Shown here: one piece after another, positions 47,158 to 58,584 of the stretch
Layout of the letters: every line of letters starts with the position of its first letter
Numbering within the stretch: the first letter of the stretch is position 1
NCBI GenBank assembly: GCA_936450465.1
Contig: OW388296.1
Location: 48,063,750 to 48,127,749 of the forward strand
DNA: 64,000 nucleotides
Source of the DNA: Gibbula magus
Taxonomy: Eukaryota > Mollusca > Gastropoda > Trochida > Trochidae
Reading direction: 5' to 3'
Notes under the pieces: generated by a model
What the model was told of the DNA's origin: nothing
The model's input: the letters and a program-made list of their open reading frames with translations, nothing else
Databases searched by the model: none
Program-made: the position numbers and the translations under genes

Positions 47158-48819
47158 TCAGAAGAACCTCTGTATGATGACAAGTATCATAAGAACAGAC
47201 GGGTAGGTCTGAGTGCTGCACCCGGACGTCTTTTTTGTTACAGAGGGTTTCAGGTAGATGTAATTGTACTCCCCGACACACTCCATCTTATAAACTTTGA
47301 ACTTCTCTGTTGGAGGTATCAGTACCTCTGTTGAAGGAATCTGGGTCAGATCCCCGACCAATGCCCCTTGCTGACTGCGGTCGAATGCCAACACAGTACA
47401 TCCGGGATTAGAATACTTGTGTGATTCCCCCTCGTCATCGTCGGTCGATGAAAATCCAGGAAGACCAAGCGTTGTGCCCACTTTGATTTTGGCCATTTTC
47501 GTGATACCCCGGTAAAGTTTGGTTTGAGTCTTTGGTAGTTTGGTGAGAGCGCTCTGCAGCCAGTAGTGCCAGACTGGATACTTGTTGTTTCCTTCTCTCA
47601 GCCCCTTGTTCAGTTCCAGGTAGACTTTTGTAGTCATTGAGTACAGGTAGACAGCTTCCGTTTCATCCTTTGTTAAACCCTTCGCTTTACCCTTATTCAA
47701 AAGAGACTGATAACTTCTAGATTTTGTCATTTTCTGGTAGGATTCAAAAAGCAAGGTTCTCTTATCCCCCTTAGCTTCCCGTTCTATTGGTATAGTGGTT
47801 TGTTTTGCCTCGCTGATCTTGCCTTCATGAAGATCGAAAGACCCTCCTGGACAATCCGGGACGGTGAGGCGCCTGAATATCTGTAATGTGAAAAAAGTTG
47901 AATACGCTGGTAAGTCCTATAGAATAAATTCACTGCATGAAATAAAATCACAAATAGTTTGCAGCGCTTTGGTTTACCTAGTATAAACCAAATTTATATA
48001 ATTGTGACTATTTTAAGATCGTACTGATGTTCACTCAGTTGAATGTCGATTTAGAAAATGAAGGACATGTGAGACTCTCTTAAGTGTGGTCATATGTGTA
48101 TGAATATACACTCCCGACAGAGGACCCCCCTCCCTCCAATCCCCCCCTTCCCCTCCTCTTAAAACGTTTATCCGTATTGGAAGAACATTTTGTGACGAAT
48201 AAAGAGACACTTTTGTGGAATTGATTTGTAGGTCTCATGCTATTGTGAGACTTCAGACAGCAAGATGGTCGACCATTCCATCTTGATGCCATACTTACAA
48301 TTTTCAAATTGAGTGTTTAGATATCGCTACATCAGTGAGATCACTTGAACTCCCTACGAGTGGCTATTTTAATGTGAACACCTTAAATCGGTACTTACAT
48401 TTAGTTTACATTTTGTTTCAGAAAGAACGCCGTGCTACAGCGCCTTTAAATATTTGTTTTTGTAATCGTTTTCCTTGAATGATGGTTTAAAGATGTTGTT
48501 CTTGCTAGGTAAAAACTAAATCAATCCATTTTCTATTTGATATAATAATTTTTATGGAATTCAAAATATTCTAAAATTAATAAAGACGTTCAGAGGATTT
48601 TAAAAATGAATGGACAGAGTCATAATGTTCATCTATATATACACAATATTCTTGTGCAGTTTTGCCTTGCATTTATTTGATATCGACGTAATATCATGCC
48701 AGAAAGTTATTAGCCTAAGTAAGTAAATCATAAGTGCATGCAGATAAACTCACCTCAAGTTCAGAATTTACCGTTGCAAAGAACAGTCCACAGAAAAGCA
48801 TAAATGAAATCTTCGCCAT
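47158..48819 (-). CDS. Secreted/GPI-type ADP-ribosyltransferase, two coding exons (ART2)
   Basis: Exon 1 (48819-48754) encodes MAKISFMLFCGLFFATVNSE plus two residues, a signal peptide, and ends at donor GTGAGT. Exon 2 (47880-47158) follows ...CTTTTTTCACATTACAG and is open in matching phase 0, giving 262 residues. It aligns with ART1 along its length: DETEAV near 94-99, HYWLQSAL near 127-134, LYRG (R146), GFSST (S166-T168) and a C-terminal VLMILVIIQRFF tail suited to GPI anchoring. The motif that should read EXE is STE (S205, T206, E207). The catalytic Glu is kept but the first Glu, which governs arginine-specific transfer in this family, is Ser. Activity or target choice may differ. An acceptor-like TTTTTATTTCAG 15 bases before the ATG hints at a 5' UTR exon. 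The intron hosts a MITE-B, and MITE-A copies flank both ends. No stop or frameshift. Confidence 0.88.
48160..48446 (+). mobile_element. MITE family B copy in the ART2 intron
   Basis: It contains GGTCGACCATTCCATCTT and GATATCGCTACATCAGTG, and ends GTGCTACAGCGCCT before TTAA. The left end is eroded next to a C-rich tract (48125-48160). Confidence 0.7.
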
Positions 48820-48954
48820 AGCTCACCCTGTATCTGAAATAAAAATGGAGATGGTCTGTATGCAGTCTTACTAAAAAAAGGTGGTTGTTCATAATATCCC
48901 AACGATGACTTCACTTATCTCGAAACATTACCCACCTTTGAAAAGCAATGTTAA

Positions 48955-49190
48955 AGGGGCAGTAGCACGTTCTTTACTCAAATAAGTTGATGAAATGTAA
49001 TAATGTCACCAATAGTAAAACACCCTTCTCTCTTAGGAAAATCAAGTTAAAAATGAGTACACATTTTTCGGTAAAGCCATGGGAATCGTTTTCTTTTTGT
49101 AATTCGAAATAATAAAATGCGTTCACATTAAAATGGCCGCCATGCAATTTTTGCTTTATACGCAACACGGTTGTTACTACTACTATTTCT
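48955..49190 (-). mobile_element. MITE family A copy, truncated, upstream of ART2
   Basis: TTAA (48951-48954) then AGGGGCAGTAGCACG. The interior matches family A in reverse to about 49185, then homology stops. It lies about 135 bases upstream of the ART2 ATG. Confidence 0.8.
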
Positions 49191-49527
49191 CAAAATGTCA
49201 AGCTAGTTTATATTACAACAAGCTGCGGTACCATTATTTGGCCAGGACACAAAATTGATATTCCTTTTTAAAAAAGTGTTATATTGTATTTTACATAAGT
49301 GTTATTTTAAATGTTATTATTAAAATGTTGCAGCCAAACATAAATTTCAAGTACTTTACGTAATGGAGAAAAAGAAGAAGAACATAGGTCCTTAAGTTGT
49401 CGCTTCTGACCCATATTTTGGCCCACAGGGTCACCAAATACACAACTTAGAATCCCCAATCGCTAGAACATCGGAACACATCATTCAAACTTTCTTGAGT
49501 TTTTCAAAGTGGGGAAGATGAAATTAG

Positions 49528-49915
49528 CCTTTAAAGGTGTATCCATTGTGTTTCATAAAATTTTAATTGGTTTTTATACATATATATGTGCTGATATTAG
49601 TTCAAATAATTGCACTGAACTTGCATATTCATCCCAAATCGGCAAATACATAAAAAAAATACTAATTTTCAATTAAAATGGAGTAATAACATTATACTTG
49701 TGCAAAAACCGAAACTAAACGTTCCATTATATGTACAGTAGTAATAGGACCTATTAAACAATCTCAACTTAAAGTTTTGTTTTAGTCTGTTGTAAATAAG
49801 TTACGTTAAAATTACGTTTGACTAATTGACGCGTGACACATGCGATGCATTGTCCGGTTTTCGATCAGAAATCGATAGTTTTATCTTTATATCGTCCGTA
49901 TAGTAAGTCGACGAA
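49528..49915 (-). mobile_element. Partial copy of TTAA-type MITE family G
   Basis: It runs inverted to 54500-54872, from TTTAAAGGTGTATCCATTGT through GTCCGGTTTTCGATCA. One end is lost. Confidence 0.65.
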
Positions 49916-49994
49916 GATCAAAATTTTCGGCAACAGTCAGTACTTCTTAATAACATAACACAATTTATAACGTTTAGCATATGTGGCCCAAGAC

Positions 49995-50340
49995 AGCACA
50001 ATGGATGTACCGTTACGGTCATGGCCTCTGTAACCCATTTTAGAGGTCAAAAGGTCAAGAAATGTACAATTTAGAATCCCATTAACAAAGAAATCTATAC
50101 ATAAAATGTCAGCTTTATAAATATTTTCGTACTGGAGAAGAAGATGAAAATAGGTTTTTAGGTCATGAACGCTGTTACCCATATTTGGAGTCAAATGGTC
50201 ACCAAATAATCTACAATTAAGAATCCCATTGGCCAAAGATTCTGTACACAGTATTTCAGCTTTCGAGAGCTTTTGTACTGGAGAAGAAGATGAAAACAGA
50301 TGTTTAGGTCATGACCTCTGTGACCCAAGGTACATAGTCA
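49995..50340. repeat. Direct repeats of about 140 bp
   Basis: Units share GGAGAAGAAGATGAAAA, TTTAGGTCATGA, TGTTACCC/TGTGACCC and TTAGAATCCCATT. A diverged unit also lies at 49365-49500. Confidence 0.65.
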
Positions 50341-50633
50341 ATAAGTTATATATCTCTGATTATCAACCTACCAGCCATATAACGTGATACTTGAAACGAC
50401 CTTTCTAAACCGTATCACCCGGTACGAGGGACTTACAACCTTGTAATTCCCTCCAGGACGGTTTACACAGACAGTTGTAAACCCTGTTAGAAGGAATTAT
50501 AATGATTGTAAACCCTGATATATCTGTTAAGATGACGGCTTAAAAGTAAAGGTCTGAAGAAATTAACTTAGACTAATTTTGAAAAATTTCATAAGTTTAC
50601 GACAGAATATGTACAGCAAATGTTTTGCAGAAA

Positions 50634-50715
50634 GTGCGTCTCGAACCCGTATCCACCATCACCTGTAGTTAGTGAGTCAATGCCTTGACTACTGCGCTAA
50701 GGGGACAGACGAGAT
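50634..50715 (-). other. tRNA-like SINE head
   Basis: On the minus strand, A-box TAGCGCAGTAGTCAAGG and B-box GGGTTCGAGAC at tRNA spacing. The acceptor stem does not close, so it is not called a tRNA gene. Confidence 0.4.
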
Positions 50716-50887
50716 ATGACGGTACAAAAGAAACTCATATAGCGCGGCTGTTAACAGGCTGGCATCGCCGAGGGATCCTCAATATAACGCCAGGGATCCG
50801 CAAGATCCTCAATATAACGCGATAACAAGTAAAAATCCTGTTTTACACTTAAAATCGGTAGATAATATAGATAACCCATTCTACCTC

Positions 50888-50990
50888 GGATATGGTACGG
50901 TTGTAGACCCTGATAGTCAGGAAAAACCCTCGGATGCTTCGCATCCTCGGGTTTTTCCTTCCTATCAGGGTCTACAACCGTACCATATCC
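50888..50990. repeat. Hairpin with 50-bp arms and 3-base loop
   Basis: The arms start GGATATGGTACGGTTGTAGA and end near GGATGC, TTC, GCATCC, with about four mismatches over 50 pairs. Confidence 0.9.
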
Positions 50991-51405
50991 TCGGTATCAT
51001 TGGTTATCCTTATAATATTAAACATGCTTATACCACCATAAACTACATTTCAACTGCATATTTAGTTAAGGAATATTCTATTCATTTGAAAACAGATGAA
51101 AATGACGATTTTGAACGAAGCAAACTAAGCGTCAACTATGAAGGTGGGGTGATTTGGTGTAATTGCCGCTTTTAATTAAAATAATTTCACTTATGTTACG
51201 GCCGCTGGTATAATTGCTGGGAGAAAGCCCGCAACACCATCATGTATATATATGTATTGCGGTGAAACATGAGAGAAAAAGCTGGAATTAGCAAATCATG
51301 GGTTGTAATGCACTGAAATTCAATGAAGCATTGCATCAAAACCTTACTGCGTGTAGAACAGTTCTCTACTGCCGAACAACGGACCCCTTGATTCGAACGC
51401 GCTAA

Positions 51406-51709
51406 GGCGGGGTTTACACTACGTCTGAATAAATCGCATTGCGTTGACACATGCGATTTGGGGGTTTACATTACACGCGTTTTGCATGCGATTTTAATGC
51501 GAATATCATAAGTGCGATACATGTATATGTATGTACAGATGTATGTAATTACTGTAGGTGCATGTACAGTGGGTGTATGTACAGGTTTTATGTATAGAAT
51601 CAACGCATGAAAAAAACGGACGTAGTGTATGACAACTCATTGAAAATAATGTGTTCTTGTGCGATTGTTTTTAACGCATCCAAAAAACGGTCGTAGTGTA
51701 TACCCCGCC
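51406..51709. mobile_element. PIF/Harbinger-like MITE, 304 bp
   Basis: The ends GGCGGGGTTTACACTACG and GGCGGGGTATACACTACG (inverted) are flanked by TAA on both sides (51403-51405, 51710-51712). A 3-bp TWA duplication with GG-starting ends fits the PIF/Harbinger type. The frame 51600-51785 (minus) is a shadow. Confidence 0.7.
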
Positions 51710-52135
51710 TAACCATTGCGCTATCCCGCCCCGATAACTCATCCTCGGGTATCCAAGGTTTTATATATGCTCCGTTACTCTCCATTATATCAGCCCCGGG
51801 ACACTATATCAGGGAGAATGAGCTATTAATCAAATTGGAATTTTTAACGGTTAAAGAAAAGAAATCTCCAAAGAAAATACCACCCGAAAAGTCTTAAATT
51901 TTACAATTTTCATTTTGTTAGGAAATGCCTAAATTGTGGCCTATCAAATTTTCTATGAAAATGGTCTGAAATGGAAATGTTAAGCAAGTAATTGTGAACA
52001 GTTTGCAGTGAACAATTTTGACATAGGTTTATATGTGATAGAGTTATGTCCCTTTGAATATCATCCGAAAAACGAACATTTAAAAAAGGACAATATTTAA
52101 GGGGTGACATTTGTCAACCATTTATTTAGTTTTAA

Positions 52136-52443
52136 AGGGGCAGTAGCACGTTTTCCGCTTAAATAAGTTGATAAGTTACCAATAGTAAAACACCCTTCTC
52201 TCTTCGGAAATCAAGTTAAAAATGAGTGTACGTTCCGTAAAGCCATTGTAATACTTTTTGTCATTCAAAATAATAAAATGTGTTCACAATAAAATGGCCC
52301 CCATGTAATTTTTGCTTTATACGCATCACTGTTACTGTCACTCCAGATAATTGGTTTGTGTAATAAGATGTAAACATAAACAATCATTATAAATGGGAAA
52401 ATGTTTTTAAATTTTTTTGCAAAAAAACGTGCTCCTTCACCTT
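52136..52443 (-). mobile_element. MITE family A copy
   Basis: TTAA then AGGGGCAGTAGCACGTTTTCC; the right end GTGCTCCTTCACCTT is followed by TTAA. Confidence 0.85.
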
Positions 52444-52449
52444 TTAAAT

Positions 52450-54160
52450 TGGCTGTCACACATACCAGTGCGAATTGTCGTTAGTTAGGAGAAGATTTTC
52501 AAAGACGCATACCCTCAAAACCGTGAAATGTCATAACATTTTAATTTTATCGAAATAGCAAATCCTCTATTTTTACGGCCGAAACCGATGGGGAATGTTG
52601 TTGCTCACATTTTGGAGAAAGTTTTGAGAAATTTCTCGATTAGCTTTACTGATAAACTAAACGGCTAAAGAAACACTGCCAAACTTTCGAAAAGAGTACA
52701 AACCTAAATACTGCTGCAGGATAAAGTTGATTTTGAAGCCTTAGGTAAGCATATGTTTGTAGAGAAGTAGTCACAGTTTCACGCATCAGAGTATTTTATT
52801 TTTATTTCTAAACATGGGGCGTTGAAATCGTTATTTCTAAACATGGGGCGCTGAAAACGTTATTTCTAAACGGTTTTTGGACATCATGTTTGGTATTTAA
52901 GTTAAATGTTTATGAAATATGGAAATTATGTGAATAAAAGATGTCATCGCCATAATGTACCTTCTTGGACTTTAATTCGATAATGCATTGTTCCTGAAGA
53001 ATGTCATAAAAACAAATTCAGTCTCCGATTTCGCCTGCTTAAGAAGAGTTCAAAACGACGATCGAGTTATTAAAAGACGCTTTTTCAGAAGCTTTTTCAG
53101 AAACATTAACGGATAATAATTCCAAAAATTTAAATTCAAAATATAGTCGCAAGCGACAATAAAATGATTCAGCCTAAAGCATTGGCAGCACCGTCAGAAG
53201 CTTTGAAATGTGTCTTAAAGCTGCATTGGGTTGGGAAATTTGCTGAATTTTTTGAAAAATTTACAAGGTGCAAAAAAGTGAATATTGCTCCGTAACCGCT
53301 GAAGCTACGATTTCGACGTGGTTGTAGTTGTTGTGTGCCCTGAGACTGCGAATCTTTTGAACTAGGTTTCGAGTCTCTACGAGCAAAACAATATTTTTTT
53401 TGGAGTTGTTTTTTTGTTTCCTTTTTTTTGGTTTTCGAATTTTTTCTTCAAGATGATTTCTCTGCCTTCTCTCTAACCTTGATTTTTCTGTACACTGTTA
53501 ACCTGTCTTGAAGTCCTGAAAAATTGGCGCAATTATCGATTCGGGTTTTAGACTAGAGTTCTGCCCTCTTGAAATATGTCATACTTACTAAGAAACCTGA
53601 CTTTTTTCTTTAAAAGGTCATTGTGAAAAAAGTATTACGAGTTCGGTAATGAAATGAGCAATCTTTGATTCACAATGCTTTGGATACACAATGTGAAAAT
53701 CTCCAGAGGAGATGTTCTTTAAAGGTGCACAGGGTCAGAAAAGGGTGAAAAACAGCTAAAAATCAATATGGCGGCTAAACCACGTGACCTACGAATTCGC
53801 CATGATTGACTTTTTACTCACATTGTCATTGCGGATCTTTAAAAAAAGGTTGCAAGTCTCTAAGTGCATTTTGAAAATTTTCCCATGTTAAAAATCGACA
53901 TTTACTCTCTACTGGCTGGGCCGATTGGTCCAAAAAACTTCGCAGTTCTATTCCACATTAAGAGCTATCTCTATGTCAAATTTGGCTGTATTTGCTTCAG
54001 CCGTTTTGGCTGAATCTTGTACACAAAATTCTTGAAATAAACAATAACAATAAGGATTCTACCCCAAAGGGCTGAATCCTTAATTACTTGACTTCTGGAG
54101 AAATGATGTGGCCATGTTTCAGGCGTATATATCACCAGTGGATTAAAATATGCTTTTTAA
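52450..54160. other. No gene; short tandem repeat
   Basis: A 33-bp unit (TTATTTCTAAACATGGGGCG...) is repeated about 2.3 times at 52798-52875. The rest is AT-rich without a coding frame. Confidence 0.45.
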
Positions 54161-54413
54161 CCCTCGGGTAAACCCAAGGGGGTTATTGTCGTGGCACAGC
54201 CCGTCTGTCCGTCCGTCTGTCCGCCCGTCCGTCCCGAACACGGTACTTGTGTTCTGAAATCAACTCCTCCCACAGTTATTGACACTTTACACATGCTTTG
54301 AATATACATCCGCGATACGCATGTGCTCTTTTGGGACCGATCGGATTAATATTTTCAGAGTTATGGCCCTTGACTTAGAGCACTCGGCTTTCCAATTTCA
54401 GACTTACAGTAAC
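54161..54413. repeat. Repeat with CCGTCTGTCCGTCCGTCTG tract
   Basis: It begins with a short hairpin, CCCTCGGG...CCCAAGGGGG, followed by the CCGT/CTGT tract, like the left part of the element at 45052. Confidence 0.5.
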
Positions 54414-54419
54414 TTTTAA

Positions 54420-54872
54420 AGGTACATCCATTGTGTTGTTTGGGGTCACATATTTCAATCGTTATAAATGGTGTCACTTTATCGAGAAGTACCGACTGTT
54501 ACCGAAAACTACCATGTTGATGATATTATACTTAGCATATTGACGATATGAAGGTAAAAGTAGTGATTTTTGATCGAAAACCGGACAATGTACAGCGTGT
54601 GGCGCGCGCCAATGAGTCAAACGTAATTTTGGAATCTTATTTATAACAGAAAAAAGATAAATTTGAGTTGATGATGTTTAATAGGTCACATAACTACTGT
54701 GCATGTAAATGCGACGTGCAGTTTTGGTTTCTACACATGCATAATGATGTTACTCAATTTTAATTGGAAACTGGTAATTATAATATATTTGGCGATTGGG
54801 GATAAATCACATATGGTGAGTTGGAACGTATTAAAGCCAAATAAAATTTTATGAAACACAATGGATGCACCT
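54420..54872. mobile_element. TTAA-flanked MITE family G, 453 bp
   Basis: AGGTACATCCATTGTGTTG at the left is mirrored by ACACAATGGATGCACCT at the right, with TTAA on both sides (54416-54419, 54873-54876). Confidence 0.8.
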
Positions 54873-54879
54873 TTAATTC

Positions 54880-55425
54880 ATCAGCATTTCGTATATTTCC
54901 GATGTCACACACTGAGGTTATAACCTTTGACCTTGTGACCTTGACCTTGATGTAGGATAAATATTCTGAGAAACTTAACCATGGCCATAATTTTTTATTG
55001 ATTGGTGATAGGCCTTCGATATTTGACATGCTTATTTATTTTAATATGTCATTCAGACAATGTCATAATTTTCAAGCTGATTAAAGACCATCTGTTCAAT
55101 TTGAGGATAAGGAACCCGGGGGTTCTTGTGCCCTCAGAGTTTAGGATGATAAATCAGATTGTTGCGATGTGGAAACTACTTCTCATATGTCAAATTGCAG
55201 ATGGAAAATTTCTCTAGCGATTGATATAATCTGTATGCGTTAAAAATAGTATTTTATTAGAAACACTAACAGACTCAATGGGTCTTTAACCCGGAATAAG
55301 CTTCACAATACCATATGTAAATACTAATTAACAAAATCCAAATATACCTTTTAATTATGTTTGCAGTAGATAACTTCAATCTCTATACCATTAAAACAAA
55401 TCCTAATTGAAAGCACATCAACTAA
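54880..55425. other. No gene seen
   Basis: It includes CCTTGACCTTGA-type low-complexity sequence and a scrap similar to 6200-6300 (TTTCTCTAGCGATTGATAT). The frames 54778-55217 have no motif. Confidence 0.4.
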
Positions 55426-55429
55426 TGGT

Positions 55430-55930
55430 GATACTAAACTACGAGGAAATAAAGTATACAGCTTAGTTGATGTTATTATATGTATGATTTTCAATTACAA
55501 ATATCTTGAAATTTCGACGTCATACTCTAAAAATGAATTATGTAGGCCTTTAGTCATCAGTCAAAGAATACTTCTACGTCATTTTAATTTTTTTTAAATT
55601 TAATTTTATTTAACTTAATTTGAATAAATGACAACTGTTCATCGACATATAAGACATATTAAATGTGAAAATCAATAAATGTGCCTAATTTTGTTCACAT
55701 TTACAACATTTTAAACACAGTAGGGTCATGTCGGTGTAAATTTGATTTCTTACCCCTGTCTACGTTAAACAAAGATATTTTAACTAAAACATAACCAATC
55801 GCCAAAATAACTCATTCAAACAACTTCAGATAAGGGATGTCAAATTAATCTCATTTCGTTTAAAATATTGAATAAAACGAAACCAAATAAGGTGTGTAGT
55901 TTCTTTTGTCTGGCAGTGTAATACAACTAT
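55430..55930. mobile_element. MITE family C copy, diverged
   Basis: It matches 1127-1590 in direct orientation (CATATAAGACATATT, AATGTGCCTAATTTT, ATTTCTTACCCCTGTC), ending GTTTCTTTTGTCTGGCAG. Confidence 0.65.
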
Positions 55931-56186
55931 CCAAGCATACAATTGTCATCTAACACTTAAGAACATAAGTGAATAAAAGGATTACCTGAACGTGTCTACA
56001 ACTGCAAGTAGATAAAGTAGGTGTACTAAACTGAACATAAGCGCAACACCGCGGTGTTTAATACTGATTGATAACGTATCTTTGAAATAACATTTGGTTT
56101 CAAGAGCATCTTATCAGAAGTACAAACTTCATCACGTGTTGGTTGGTAGGTCAAACACACAGGTACCAGGCCCTAAATATACATCT

Positions 56187-56420
56187 ACGTATATATATCT
56201 ACCTACATATGTAACATATACAGAAGGTATGACACTGTCCGCCATCTTGAATCCTGACATAGGACCGGAAATGGTTACACTGGTTTGCTGGCTCAAATAC
56301 ACTCTGTAACATTCATAGACTGATCCAAGTTTACATTTCCGGTCCTATGCCAGGATTCAAAATGGCGGACAGTGTTATACCTTCTTTATATGTAAAATAG
56401 GTAGGTAGATATATATACGT
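56187..56420. repeat. Foldback with 87-base arms
   Basis: 56187-56273 pairs with 56334-56420 (ACGTATATATATCTACCTAC..., CCGCCATCTTGAATCCTG...) with few mismatches around a 60-base loop. The LINE tail begins immediately at its right edge. Confidence 0.85.
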
Positions 56421-56421
56421 C

Positions 56422-56910
56422 ATGATAAATGGTGAATGTGTTGAGACTGTGTCGGAATATAATAAATATTTGGGAACCTACATTGATTCTAAATTGAACT
56501 GGAATTCCAACATTGAAGCCCTGTATAACAAATGTCAGCAACGTCTTCATCTAATGCGAAAACTCAGATCTTTCGATGTTAACCCCTCCGTCATGTCAAC
56601 CTTTTATACAGCTTTTATTCAAAGCATATTAACATTTTCATTCCATTGTTGGTACGGGTCTCTCTCAGTTCATCTTAAATGTAAAGTTAACAACATTGTG
56701 AACGTTGCGAGTAAGATTGCCGGTGTCAAGTTCGAGTGTTTAACTGATATATATGAGCGGCAAATCGTAAATCAAGCTGTCAAAATCATATCTGACCCGA
56801 CACATTACCTTCATTCAGAATATCACCTTCTCCCTTCAAGCCGCCGCTACAAAGTTCCAGTTTTGAAAACTAAGAGAGCCCGTACATCTTTTGTTCCAAC
56901 AAATTCCTGA
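56422..56910 (+). mobile_element. C-terminal tail of a Rex/CR1-like LINE ORF, 5' truncated
   Basis: A 162-codon open frame matches the region after the RT active site in Rex1-type LINEs, as I recall the family: YNKYLGTYIDSKLNWNSNIE, then QQRLHLMRKLRSF, then SILTFSFHCWYGSLS, then IVNVASKIAG. The catalytic RT motifs lie in the missing 5' part; the ATG at 56422 is fortuitous. It ends in a short 3' UTR, GGCAATAAAG and an ATT-repeat tail (56930-56965), as is usual for this group. No target duplication was identified. Confidence 0.85.
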
Positions 56911-57239
56911 AAAGGCAATAAAGTATTATTATTTATATTATTATTAGTATTATTATTATTATATTTAGTGTCTGGCGCCTGTGGTCAAACAGATGCTATT
57001 GAGAGAGCCAAGACGTCAACGCGTTTCGTATCAAGCGTTGCTTTGTTTATGTCTTTATGGCCTTGGGACTGTTGTAATGAAATCAACATCACTATCTAGC
57101 ATGTGATGACACATGATTGATAACGGCGTCAGTATCTTCACTGTACGCAAACATGACATTCTCTTCCTACAGAGTTTACTTACTTCAGTTGTTCGATCCT
57201 AGTCTCTGTTCTACCGTGAGGACTTTCTCGGCTAGATAA

Positions 57240-57520
57240 GGAGATTCCTGATTGGTTTCATTTGAATCTACTAGTGCAATCAGCGACGCCGTTGTAAAGG
57301 TGACATTTATCAATGACACGTGTTAATACTAGATTTGGAATGACAAACGTTTTCTCGTTTGGTGATTTTCCTCGAAATATGCTGCTGGACTTGTGAAAAC
57401 AATTGACGGCAAACATGTTGATAAAGACCAAATCAAAAACAAAAACCGAAAAAAGTGTATCTGTGTTATTTTCATCAGACATATTCGAAGGAAATATACT
57501 AACTAGCAAATACCATATTT
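57240..57520. mobile_element. MITE family D interior copy
   Basis: It matches about 6630-6900 (GTGCAATCAGCGACGCCGTT, TTTCCTCGAAATATGCT, CATCAGACATATTCGAAGGA). Confidence 0.65.
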
Positions 57521-57873
57521 AGAAGAAAAACAAATAACATAGACGTAGGAACCGATGGTCACTTTTTCACAGACTGAAATTTGTTGGGGGGTGGGACCAA
57601 AATCGAGATTTAAACGCAAAACCAGATATTTAAGACCAGTTATAGAGAGAAAAACTTTGATTCTGCAAGGTACCTCCCCAAAAGTGTCAGTTTTTGGAGA
57701 TGTAGCGGTTCTTGAGAAGGCGACAGTGTCATATGTGAACGGACGACGGCCTGGCACTTTTGGCTTTCAGGACTAAAACGGCATTGTCAAACACCCAAAC
57801 TATGACCTGGTTTTAAATCATTGGGCAAAGTGTATTATATTTGACGCTTAAATATTATACCTTGGCGTCTCTA

Positions 57874-57876
<3 letters not shown>

Positions 57877-57908
<32 letters not shown>

Positions 57909-57910
57909 CC
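57877..57910. repeat. Run of 29 C with a C-rich extension
   Basis: Uninterrupted C from 57877 to 57905, then T and five more C. It sits exactly where the family-A MITE to its right is truncated. The length is likely uncertain in any assembly. Confidence 0.85.
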
Positions 57911-58061
57911 CTTTATCCGCAACACCGTTAAATTACCACTACGGATAATTGGTTTATGTAATAATATGTTTTAGATATGCCTAATATAAATGACATACAC
58001 TATCATTATAAATAGGAAATTTGAAAAAAATAAAATTTGCCAAAAACGTGATACTGCCCCT
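57911..58061 (-). mobile_element. MITE family A copy, truncated at a poly-C run
   Basis: CCACTACGGATAATTGGTTT through GTGATACTGCCCCT then TTAA (58062-58065). Confidence 0.8.
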
Positions 58062-58584
58062 TTAAGGTACACACCAGGAATAATTTAGTTATCCTATCTC
58101 TGACAGTTTAAGGGGAATGCTGTCAAATTCCGAGATACATCAATTACAAAGTATGTCACGTTCCTTGCGATCTGGTGTATCAAGTAGCCTACTGGGCTCC
58201 TTTTAGCTGAAAGGATATTTTAAGCGATTTTATATACTTTTCAAGCGATTTTTTTTATCAATTTGCTGGGCTATGTTTGTGGCTCACTTCAGTAATATGC
58301 TCATATTAAAACCTGAGAACAATCAAATCTTTGTATATACACGTTCGATGTTTATGTCTTAAGCCTTCTTTTAAAAGAAAGGATATTGGCTGTGACATGG
58401 TTTTAATAGTGAACGATGATATAATGACAACATTCTGAAATATAATTTCTAACAGAAATGGGGTGTTGACCGCATTACATCTCTTTACTTTTTTTATAAT
58501 ATAAAGAGCTGGATCGTCGACTTAAGACGCTTTCTTGTCGCTAGTTGTTCGAGAATACAAATCCCTGTGATCAAAGTATTGATA

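Noticed and set aside
47158..47754. ART2 starting at the TTG at 47754
   Set aside because: The open frame extends upstream to an in-phase acceptor at 47880 and joins a signal-peptide exon, so a two-exon model is better.
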